Positions 13,649 through 20,193 of a DNA stretch of 20,193 nucleotides are shown here, in pieces (position 1 is the stretch's first letter; each line of letters begins with the position of its first letter). This DNA comes from Acidobacteriota bacterium (GTDB taxonomy: Bacteria; Acidobacteriota; Terriglobia; Acidiferrales; UBA7541), in assembly GCA_003153585.1 (NCBI GenBank), contig PLZZ01000020.1:1-20193 (forward strand). The letters are read 5' to 3'. Below the pieces are notes generated by a model. That model saw only the letters and a program-made list of their open reading frames with translations, had not been told where the DNA came from and searched no databases. A program made the position numbers and the translations under genes.

Positions 13649-15241
13649 ATGCTAGACTTTTGGACGAATACGAGGGTCTCCTTTATCAGAGCAATGCAGA
13701 TTCAAACTATCGAGCCCAAAGCGTCCCCCCGCTCCTCTGGCTGGTCGAATCGCTTCCTGCTCGCCGCCATTTCCGGAATACTCTTTCTTACACTTTTTCC
13801 CTTCCGGTTTGATTTTCAGGCCAAACTTGCAGGCGATGCTTCGCCATTTTTCTTGGGCCACGGTTCGAAAGCGACCGGATTAACGGATGCTTTTCTGAAT
13901 GTTTTGCTCTTCGTTCCTTTCGGTTTTGGCCTGGCGGAAAACTTGCGAGAGCGAAAGATATCTCGTTCCGCATCTTTTCTGATGGTATTTGCCGCGGGTG
14001 CAATTCTTTCCTACGCGATCGAGATTACCCAGATTTATATCCCCATGCGCGATTCAGGATGGGAAGATGTTTTCACCAATTCCACCGGCTCCGTCGTCGG
14101 ATTCCTGGTCTATGAATTATTGGGCGCGCTCATCATTGATTCTCTTTCCAAACTCGAAATGGCGCTTCGCGCCCGGCTGACGCTCCAACGCACCGCCGCC
14201 CTTCTAGCTGTTTATTTCCTCATTTGGTTCACGGCTTCTGCCATGTTTCAAAAGCTGACTCGGCTCAGCAATTGGGAGCCGGACAGTTTGCTCGGGGTTG
14301 GTAACGAGGCCACCGGCCAAAACCCATGGCAAGGGAGCGTCCGGAGATTTGAGATCGCGGATCGGTCTATCCCTGATGCTCTTGCTATTGGTTTGACGTC
14401 GGGCCCCACCGCCCAGGAATCTCCTTTCGCCTGGCGGGCCGAATACGATTTCTCCAGCCCGACGCCTTTCCAGGATTCAAAACAATTTCTTCCGAGTCTT
14501 TCGTGGACTCCCGCCGTCCCGCTTTCTCAGAGTTCGAATGGAGTCACCCTCGACGGCAAATCTTGGCTTACTTCTCGCGCCGCTGTGGCAGATTTAGTTG
14601 ACCGTATCCGTATAACAAATCAATTCTCCCTGCACATAGTCTGCGCCGCGGCGCAGCCTCACACTGGTAATGGACATATCGTTTCCATTTCGCGCTCGCC
14701 CTGGTTCGCGGATTTGACGCTCAGGCAGGAAGGATCCGACCTCGTTTTCTGGTTTCGAAGTCCTCTTTCCATTCGGCGAGCAATTCTCGCCTGGTACGTC
14801 CCGAACGTCTTCACTGACAGCCAACTGCGCGACATCCTTTATTCTTATGACGGTGCCGATCTTTCCCTTTACATTAACGGCCGGAAGATCCGCCGCCCCT
14901 TCCGCCTGGGGCCTGGCACGGCACTGGCGCGTCTCCTCCATCAAGTTCGTCCCGCTGAATTGGAGGGTTACAACGATATTTACTACGCGCTCGTCTTTTT
15001 CCCGGTCGGGATAATCCTCGGCTTGGCAAAATTCCATAGAAGGCCATCAAATGTGACGATCCTGCTCACGATTACGTTTGGCCTTCTTCTGCCTGTCTTT
15101 CTGCTTGAATTCATTCTCGTCCAAGTCAGCGGACGGCCGGTTTCCTCTTCGAACTTGTTGCTTTCGTTCTTGCTCCCGATTGCCGGATTCTTGTGGTTTC
15201 GTTCCGACTCTGTACAGACTGCGGTGGAACGTGCCGGCTAG
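13649..15241 (+). CDS. VanZ-like membrane protein with LamG/ConA-like extracytoplasmic region
   Basis: The 530-residue protein starts with a membrane segment (about 36-52), then FLNVLLFVPFGFGLAENL, a third segment, and EITQIYIPMRDSGWEDVFTNSTGSVVG, the polar signature of VanZ-like proteins. After a fourth or fifth segment near 185-200 comes a soluble part (about 205-440) whose later half, with FSLHIVCAAAQ, HIVSISRS and LSLYINGRKIRR, reads like a LamG/concanavalin A-like beta-sandwich. Two or three further membrane segments end the protein. VanZ-like proteins are poorly understood and VanZ itself confers low-level teicoplanin resistance; the ConA-like part suggests carbohydrate binding outside the membrane. 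Neighbouring ugd suggests a role in polysaccharide assembly. The start is uncertain: the ATG at 13649 gives the longest frame, and 13694 is an alternative; neither has a well-spaced ribosome site. Confidence 0.78.
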   Translation: MLDFWTNTRVSFIRAMQIQTIEPKASPRSSGWSNRFLLAAISGILFLTLFPFRFDFQAKLAGDASPFFLGHGSKATGLTDAFLNVLLFVPFGFGLAENLRERKISRSASFLMVFAAGAILSYAIEITQIYIPMRDSGWEDVFTNSTGSVVGFLVYELLGALIIDSLSKLEMALRARLTLQRTAALLAVYFLIWFTASAMFQKLTRLSNWEPDSLLGVGNEATGQNPWQGSVRRFEIADRSIPDALAIGLTSGPTAQESPFAWRAEYDFSSPTPFQDSKQFLPSLSWTPAVPLSQSSNGVTLDGKSWLTSRAAVADLVDRIRITNQFSLHIVCAAAQPHTGNGHIVSISRSPWFADLTLRQEGSDLVFWFRSPLSIRRAILAWYVPNVFTDSQLRDILYSYDGADLSLYINGRKIRRPFRLGPGTALARLLHQVRPAELEGYNDIYYALVFFPVGIILGLAKFHRRPSNVTILLTITFGLLLPVFLLEFILVQVSGRPVSSSNLLLSFLLPIAGFLWFRSDSVQTAVERAG

Positions 15242-15266
15242 TCCTCTACGGGAGGATCATGTAATT

Positions 15267-15383
15267 TTGGCTAAGGTAATTCGTGACTTTTCATCACAGT
15301 GCTGCTTCACTGTTGGAACGTACGAAGAAGCCCGGCGGGTTCTGGGCCTTTCTTGGAATGCAAATCTTGCTGCGGAGATCTGA
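15267..15383 (+). CDS. Possible 38-residue ORF ahead of ugd
   Basis: A TTG at 15267 lies 11 nt after GGGAGG (15250-15255) and opens 38 codons ending TGA three nt before the ugd start. The peptide, AKVIRDFSSQCCFTVG then TYEEARRVLGLSWNANLAAEI, has no signal or membrane segment and ends in a likely helix. The same frame is open back to 15078 inside the VanZ-like gene. I do not recognise it. It could be a small protein or leader peptide coupled to ugd, or chance. Confidence 0.25.
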   Translation: MAKVIRDFSSQCCFTVGTYEEARRVLGLSWNANLAAEI

Positions 15384-15386
15384 ATC

Positions 15387-16733
15387 TTGCGAATTTCGGT
15401 GATTGGCTGTGGGTATGTTGGCCTGGTTACAGGCGCTTGCTTTGCGGAAATAGGACACTACGTCACTTGCACCGATGACGACGAATCCAAGATCACCACC
15501 CTTCGCGGCGGGAAACTGCCTATTTACGAGCCTCACTTGGACGATCTGGTAGAGAAAAATGTCCGAGAAGGTCGGCTCCACTTCGTGAGTAATCCCGGTG
15601 AAGCCGTGCGCTCAAGCGAAGCCGTCTTCATCTGCGTGGGAACTCCGCCTTTGGAAAACGGAGATGCGGACCTGAGTGCAATTGACAATGTCGCGCGAAT
15701 GATCGCCACCGAGGCTGGCGGCGCCAAATTGGTTGTGGAAAAGAGCACCGTGCCCGCACAAACAGGACAGGAACTCAAGCGCGCTCTCGGTGTCTACAGC
15801 CGGAAATCAGGCGCCAATTTTGCGGTTGCTTCGAATCCCGAATTCCTCCGCGAAGGCACTGCGGTCACCGATTTCCTTCACCCTGATCGAATCGTTATTG
15901 GTGTAGATGATGACACTGCCGCAAAAAAGCTCCGCGAAATCTACGCGCCGATTCTGGATAGGAAGTTTAAATGCCCCGCACACCGAGATAAATGCCCCGC
16001 TGCGGCCGCACCGGTTTTCGTCACCACGACTGTCAACAGCGCCGAGCTGATCAAACACGCCTCAAATTCTTTCCTCGCCGTGAAAATTTCCTTTGCCAAT
16101 GCTCTTGCAGATATGTGCGATCAGCTGGGCGCGGACGTCCAGGAAGTCACTGCGGCAGTGGGAATGGATCCTCGAATCGGTCCTCAATTCTTGCAAGCGG
16201 GCCTTGGATTCGGCGGTTTCTGCTTGCCCAAAGACGTGCAGGCTTTCATTCGACTCGCCGAACGCGTCGGAATCGATTTCACCTTGCTAAAAGCAGCAGA
16301 ACAAGTGAACCGTCAGCGCGTCGAGTTGCTTCTGGCCAAAGCCCGCAAGGCCCTCTGGGTCCTTAAGGGAAAAAAAATCGGGCTTCTCGGTTTGGCCTTT
16401 AAGCCAAATACGGATGACATTCGTTTTTCGCCTGCTATTGAGGCAGCCAAGCGATTCATAGCCGAAGGCGCCACTTTGCGTGCCTTTGACCCTCAGGCGA
16501 TGGAGAAGACCCGCAAAGCACTCCCACAGATATTGCTTGCGAAAAATTCCTACGAAGCGGTAAATGACGCAGATGCTGCAATCGTTGCCACGGAATGGGA
16601 TGAGTTTCGAAATCTCGACTGGAAGCGCGTTTACAACGAAATGGCGCGGCCCTTGGTCATCGACGCTCGAAACTTTCTGAATCCTGCTGAAATGAAGGCC
16701 CTGGGTTTTGAATACTATTCGTTCGGCCGCTGA
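15387..16733 (+). CDS. ugd: UDP-glucose 6-dehydrogenase
   Basis: Oxidises UDP-glucose to UDP-glucuronate with two NAD+, in the cytoplasm, supplying an acidic sugar donor for polysaccharides. The 448-residue protein has the NAD-binding GCGYVGLVTG at residues 7-16, the VGTPP loop (84-88), EKSTVPAQTG (118-127), SAELIKHASNSFLAVKISFAN (218-238) with a catalytic-site Lys, and the catalytic thiolate C279 in GFGGFCLPKD. The C-terminal UDP-binding half includes GLAFKPNTDDIRFSP. The start is a TTG at 15387 with GGAG nine nt upstream. An insertion around residues 192-208, KCPAHRD-KCPA, comes from a 21-bp in-frame tandem duplication and places two Cys and a His between the NAD-binding domain and the central helices; most textbook Ugd proteins are shorter there. 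No other precursor gene adjoins it on this strand. Confidence 0.95.
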   Translation: MRISVIGCGYVGLVTGACFAEIGHYVTCTDDDESKITTLRGGKLPIYEPHLDDLVEKNVREGRLHFVSNPGEAVRSSEAVFICVGTPPLENGDADLSAIDNVARMIATEAGGAKLVVEKSTVPAQTGQELKRALGVYSRKSGANFAVASNPEFLREGTAVTDFLHPDRIVIGVDDDTAAKKLREIYAPILDRKFKCPAHRDKCPAAAAPVFVTTTVNSAELIKHASNSFLAVKISFANALADMCDQLGADVQEVTAAVGMDPRIGPQFLQAGLGFGGFCLPKDVQAFIRLAERVGIDFTLLKAAEQVNRQRVELLLAKARKALWVLKGKKIGLLGLAFKPNTDDIRFSPAIEAAKRFIAEGATLRAFDPQAMEKTRKALPQILLAKNSYEAVNDADAAIVATEWDEFRNLDWKRVYNEMARPLVIDARNFLNPAEMKALGFEYYSFGR

Positions 16734-16792
16734 GAATCGATAGAGCCAAGAATTTCATTCCCACTCAACTCAGCGCATTACCAGAAACTCGA

Positions 16793-17434
16793 CTAAGCCA
16801 TCAGGACGTTGCCGGGAAAGCGAACACTGTTGCCTTTGTTCGTCATCTGGATCGGCCTTTTGGCAGCTACCGTCTCCAGTCGCACGTTCCTTTGGTCTCC
16901 TGAAGTGTTCTCTACTGCCACAGCTTCTGCGTTGAATGTGGCGGGACGCACGAAACCTGCGGCCCTACGAGCCAATTCCGATCGTGTTTCCACTCCGAAC
17001 TTACTCAGTAAAGTTGAAATGTGGAATTTCACCGTGCGAACCGTAATATTCAGTTTGCAGGCGATTTCCTTGTTTGCCCGGTTGGAAAGCACGGATTGAA
17101 GCACTTCCCTCTGGCGTGGGCTTAACGTCGCAGGGCACGCAATCGATCGCCCCTCCTCCAGAAGCTCCTCAGCTCGGGACACCAGACGTCCCATCAAATC
17201 CCTCTCCGCCGGAACAAGTACTTGAAAATCATTCGGATTCTGGCCCCTGACTAGGCATTGCATCGCCAACAGCCCGGCCACTCGCTCCACGGTCGATTCC
17301 GAGTCCGCATTAGATTCCGTCCGGAACTGCGCCACCCCCGTCGTGGTCTCACAGAAAACAAAGACCTTAGCCTCATTGGAGATTTGTTTTTTTTCACGCT
17401 GTATCAACTTCGCGAATACGCGTACCTTCTTCAC
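16793..17434 (-). CDS. LuxR-type transcriptional regulator without receiver domain
   Basis: The C-terminal part of this 213-residue protein is a LuxR/GerE helix-turn-helix: LSPRQREVLQSVLSNRANKEIACKL followed by NITVRTVKFHISTLLSKFG covers residues about 104-148. The N-terminal ~95 residues lack a CheY-like phospho-acceptor pattern and any recognisable autoinducer domain; they are soluble and may be a small sensor or dimerisation part. A basic, disordered tail of about 50 residues follows the HTH, longer than usual. The GTG start has GGAAGG five nt upstream. The gene faces ugd tail to tail with 59 nt between and is divergent from the M28 peptidase gene. Control of the surrounding surface-polysaccharide or lipoprotein genes is a reasonable inference from position only. 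Confidence 0.88.
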   Translation of the reverse strand: MKKVRVFAKLIQREKKQISNEAKVFVFCETTTGVAQFRTESNADSESTVERVAGLLAMQCLVRGQNPNDFQVLVPAERDLMGRLVSRAEELLEEGRSIACPATLSPRQREVLQSVLSNRANKEIACKLNITVRTVKFHISTLLSKFGVETRSELARRAAGFVRPATFNAEAVAVENTSGDQRNVRLETVAAKRPIQMTNKGNSVRFPGNVLMA

Positions 17435-17882
17435 TAAAACCTTCCCCGTCTGCTTGCCCAGGACTAATTGGCTAAGACTTATTTGGATTTTTTTGCTATT
17501 GCCAATGCTTTACGGGACTTGCGGCGGCTCTCCTGGCAATCGCCCTGATTCAATCACCTTGAGAACCGATCTACCAAAACTTGGATAAGAGGTACGGCAT
17601 GGCAGGTGTTCTGCCATTCTCCGATTAAGTTAAATGACTCAAAATGAGACAGATATTAGACTCGCACAATTTCACTGGCATTGCGTCATGAGTAGAAACT
17701 TCCCTCATGCTGCAAATTGTTCCGTCACTCAATTTATCGCGCCTCCATATATCTCAGAAAATGAACGCTCCCTTGACTCACAGGCAGGCCTGGGCTCGCA
17801 GCAAGCACTAACTTCAGCGGGATTTCTGCGTTAAACTCCGGCGTCTATCCACCTAGGACGAATTCAGGAAAGGAACTCAATC
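17435..17882. other. Divergent intergenic region between regulator and M28 peptidase genes
   Basis: About 450 nt without a convincing gene. It holds the candidate regulator promoter on its left, a 7-bp hairpin (ATGGCAG and CTGCCAT around GTGTT, 17599-17617) and, at the right end, the AAGGA ribosome site eight nt before the peptidase GTG. A 66-codon plus-strand frame (17634-17834) has no ribosome site and no recognisable content. Confidence 0.55.
17478..17505 (-). promoter_or_regulatory. Candidate promoter of the LuxR-type regulator gene
   Basis: On the minus strand TTGGCA (17500-17505) and AATAAG (17478-17483) are 16 nt apart, matching five and four of six consensus bases, with the GTG start 43 nt downstream. 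Identified by eye. Confidence 0.35.
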
Positions 17883-19436
17883 GTGCACAGATCTTTTCGT
17901 CTCATCTTGGTTTTATCAGCCATCACTCTGTTCCCATTTGGCATCTTCGCTCAAATCCCTCCGCTGAAGCCGCCTCCTCTTCAAGTGCCCACCGGAACCG
18001 GAACCTGTTCTGTTGAGAAGTCCTGCGGCGATTTGGCGCCTGCGATGATCCAAAGCGCGCTCGGTCCATCGCCCCTCGAAGAGAATTTGCGTTATCTCTC
18101 TGACACGATCGGCGGGCGCGTCACTGCTTCGCCCGCAGCGGACCGCGCCGTGGGCTGGGCAGTCGAAGCCCTGCATCATGCCGGCGTTGACGAAGTGCAC
18201 GCCGAAAAATTCACGATCCCAATTAGCTGGAGTGAAGGTAACTCGCGCATAGAAATTCTTTCGCCCGAACCTTTCCCCGTCCGTATGGTTTCCATCGGAT
18301 GGTCTCCCGCCACTCCGGCAGGCGGAATTACGGCGAATATTATCGACGTGGGCGCAGGGAACGATGATGGCTTCGCCAAGGCCGGTGCATCGGTCCGCGA
18401 CGCTATTGTTTTAGTCCATGCGAATTTCCTGGTCACTTGGGACGACCTCGTCAACGAATATAATGTGGACAAGGAAATTATCGATCGCGCCATGAAGGCA
18501 GGCGCTGCCGCAATATTCTGGATGGGAACGCGCCCCAATCTCCTGCTCTATCGCCACACGAGCGCTGTCAACGGAGAGCTCGAACCATTGCCCCAAGCTG
18601 TCTTAGCGCGCGAAGACGCTGAGCGCATCGCCAGATTCCTGGCCGCCGGACAGAAAGTGCAGGCGCATTTTGACATGCCCAATCACATCGGCGCCCCGGC
18701 GAATTCTGAAAACGTTGTTGCCGAAATTCGCGGCCGTGAGAAACCTGACGAATTCGTGTTGGTCGGCGCGCATCTGGATTCTTGGGACTTGGGAACTGGC
18801 GCGCTCGACGACGGCTGCAACGTCGCGATGATTATCGACGCAGCGCGTATTATTCATGCCTCCGGTGCCATCCCGCGACGTTCGATTCGTTTCGTCTTTT
18901 TCACTGGAGAAGAACAAGGAATGCTCGGCTCCGCAGCCTATGCGCACTCGCATCGCGCCGAACTCGATCGCATGATCGCTGCAATCATTTTCGACTCCGG
19001 AGTAGGCCGCATCACCGGCTATTCCCTGGGTGGACGAAAGGATATTGTCCCCGCCGTGCGTACAGCGCTTGAGCCGCTGAAGCCTCTCGGTGCAATGGAT
19101 CTCACGCTCGACGCCGGCATGGATACCGACAACTTCGATTTTATTCTCGAAGGCGTGCCCACGCTGGAGGCCAATCAGGAACCGGCCAATTACATGCTGA
19201 ACTACCATGCCGCATCCGACACCTTCGACAAAGTTGACTTCAAAGAACTAAAACACAATGCCGCAATCGCCGCGGTATCAGCCTTTGCCCTCGCGGACGG
19301 CGAAGAGCCCATCGGCCCACGCCAGTCGCGCGCTCAAATCGAAGAATTGCTGAAGCAGACCGGTCTCGACAAGGAAATGAAAGACGCCGGCTTCTGGCCC
19401 TTGTGGGAAAAAAGCGAACGCGGCCGCCAGCCCTAG
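17883..19436 (+). CDS. Secreted M28-family zinc metallopeptidase
   Basis: A 517-residue protein with a signal peptide (hydrophobic 5-22, probable cleavage after IFA at 23), a Pro-rich linker, and an M28 (aminopeptidase Y/S-like) domain with a likely PA-type insert at about 120-265. The co-catalytic zinc site is complete: H297 in GAHLDSWD, the bridging Asp in GALDDGCN (309), the catalytic Glu and zinc-binding Glu in FTGEEQG (343-344), D371 in FDSGVG, and H442 in NYHAASDT. Such enzymes remove amino acids from peptide N- or C-termini in the periplasm or outside the cell; the exact specificity cannot be read from sequence. The GTG start has AAGGA eight nt upstream. It is divergent from the LuxR-type gene and only 7 nt from the convergent VWA gene's stop. 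A nutritional or envelope-turnover role is more likely than a direct role in polysaccharide synthesis. Confidence 0.92.
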   Translation: MHRSFRLILVLSAITLFPFGIFAQIPPLKPPPLQVPTGTGTCSVEKSCGDLAPAMIQSALGPSPLEENLRYLSDTIGGRVTASPAADRAVGWAVEALHHAGVDEVHAEKFTIPISWSEGNSRIEILSPEPFPVRMVSIGWSPATPAGGITANIIDVGAGNDDGFAKAGASVRDAIVLVHANFLVTWDDLVNEYNVDKEIIDRAMKAGAAAIFWMGTRPNLLLYRHTSAVNGELEPLPQAVLAREDAERIARFLAAGQKVQAHFDMPNHIGAPANSENVVAEIRGREKPDEFVLVGAHLDSWDLGTGALDDGCNVAMIIDAARIIHASGAIPRRSIRFVFFTGEEQGMLGSAAYAHSHRAELDRMIAAIIFDSGVGRITGYSLGGRKDIVPAVRTALEPLKPLGAMDLTLDAGMDTDNFDFILEGVPTLEANQEPANYMLNYHAASDTFDKVDFKELKHNAAIAAVSAFALADGEEPIGPRQSRAQIEELLKQTGLDKEMKDAGFWPLWEKSERGRQP

Positions 19437-19443
19437 CAACCCT

Positions 19444-20193
19444 TCATCGTTTTGCAGCAGCGCCTTGCGCTGGCTTCGAGCAACCCGCGAGCTTGTGAGG
19501 ATATACGACCGTGAGATCTTTCGCTTTCGTGCCCGTCACTTTGAGGATCCATTCCTGGGGCTTGTCCAGCGCCTTCGGAAGTTGAATCTCCATTCGCTGG
19601 AAGGAAAAAATCTGCCTGTACTGCGCCATCAATAGCTCACCCTCAGGAGTGGGTTTGCCCGATCCGGACGCGAGGGCAGGAAGCATTCCGACGTCGTTCC
19701 GCCGAGTGGAGATTCCAACCCCGCCGGTTGCGTCGCTGAGATCAATCAAGTCCAACCCACCATTGAACTCCGGCCCACCAATAAACGTGAAACCTACATA
19801 AGTGAACAAGCGTATGCGCTTTTCCAAAAGCGTCTTCCTCAAAGAGTTCATTTTTAGCTTGCTTGCGTTTTCCCCTCCATCTGTAATCGCGTAGATGGCA
19901 TCGCCTTCTTGATGTGAGTCAAACTCAGCATCTGCAGTCGCGAGAGCATCCCAAATCGCCGTCAGGCGCTCTCCCTTTGGAAGTGCTTTCCGCCCTTCCC
20001 GTAGTGCGTTTAGCTCATCTTGCAAATCATCCCTACTCTCGGAGAGCGGTATATTTTTGTCGACCTTCGAGGAAAAAACTACAAGTCCAGCGAGTGCCTC
20101 AGATGGCATCGCTGCGATGAGATTGTGCGCGACCGCTAAATATTGGTGCCACGCGGAGCCCTCACTGATCATGCTCCCGCTGGCATCCAGGAC
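19444..20193 (-). CDS. VWA-domain protein, acidobacterial VWFA-related type (5' partial)
   Basis: The frame is open through the right edge, so the start is outside the window; the last visible codons encode VLDASGSM, the DxSxS metal-ion-dependent adhesion site of a von Willebrand factor A domain. GLVVFSSKVD and AITDGGENAS further on complete the MIDAS pattern. The layout resembles the VWFA-related domain proteins that are abundant in Acidobacteriota (TIGR03436-like), which are usually secreted and of unknown function, presumably mediating protein-protein or matrix contacts. About 249 codons are seen. The C-terminal ~65 residues (FSFQRMEIQLPKALDKPQEW to the stop) form a beta-rich tail common in this group. 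The stop is 7 nt from the M28 gene's stop; the two converge with no visible terminator between them. Confidence 0.85.
   Translation of the reverse strand, partial: VLDASGSMISEGSAWHQYLAVAHNLIAAMPSEALAGLVVFSSKVDKNIPLSESRDDLQDELNALREGRKALPKGERLTAIWDALATADAEFDSHQEGDAIYAITDGGENASKLKMNSLRKTLLEKRIRLFTYVGFTFIGGPEFNGGLDLIDLSDATGGVGISTRRNDVGMLPALASGSGKPTPEGELLMAQYRQIFSFQRMEIQLPKALDKPQEWILKVTGTKAKDLTVVYPHKLAGCSKPAQGAAAKR

Noticed and set aside
17634..17834. 66-codon plus-strand frame upstream of the M28 gene
   Set aside because: There is no ribosome site, no domain and no convincing codon pattern.
18603..19208. 201-codon minus-strand frame within the M28 peptidase gene
   Set aside because: The plus strand has a complete zinc site and signal peptide; the antisense product has no recognisable features.

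Overview
The window reads as a chromosomal surface-polysaccharide region of a Gram-negative soil-type bacterium, most likely an Acidobacteriota (Terriglobia-like) species. That placement is an inference. It rests on the VWA protein at the right edge, which resembles the acidobacterial VWFA-related family, on two large lipoproteins built from ASH (choice-of-anchor D) repeats plus a fibronectin III-like tail, on a short LuxR-type regulator without a receiver domain, and on the moderately GC-rich coding style. No tRNA, rRNA, CRISPR array or intact insertion sequence was seen.

Left block (1-6278): a polyprenyl-phosphate-type GT2/GtrA glycosyltransferase enters from the left edge (plus strand). 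It meets tail to tail a minus-strand series: a GT-C-like membrane protein, a TIGR04325-type methyltransferase, a JmjC/cupin-like putative dioxygenase and a GT87-like membrane glycosyltransferase. Between the first two lies a 160-bp degenerate copy of the middle of the GT2 gene, about 89% identical to the upstream copy.

Central block (6504-9932): a compact plus-strand operon rmlA-rmlB-rmlC-rmlD encodes the whole route from glucose-1-phosphate to dTDP-L-rhamnose, with 4-nt overlaps at A/B and C/D. It is followed by the first ~46 codons of a FAD-dependent oxidoreductase, cut off where the next minus-strand gene ends.

Right block (10212-20193): two paralogous ASH-repeat lipoproteins (minus), separated by a clear hairpin terminator; a VanZ-like membrane protein carrying a large extracytoplasmic LamG/ConA-like region (plus); a possible 38-codon ORF; UDP-glucose 6-dehydrogenase (plus) with an unusual Cys-containing 21-bp tandem duplication; a LuxR-type regulator (minus); a secreted M28 zinc peptidase (plus); and, convergent with it, a VWA-domain protein that runs off the right edge.

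Together the genes supply nucleotide sugars (dTDP-rhamnose, UDP-glucuronate), lipid-linked sugar donors and membrane-embedded transferases, as expected for part of an exopolysaccharide or O-antigen-like locus. No Wzx flippase, Wzy polymerase, Wza/Wzc export gene or initiating phosphoglycosyltransferase is present, so any complete locus must extend outside the window. The two gene fragments, each ending within 20 nt of the stop of an oppositely oriented gene, suggest the region was assembled by insertion or deletion of gene blocks.
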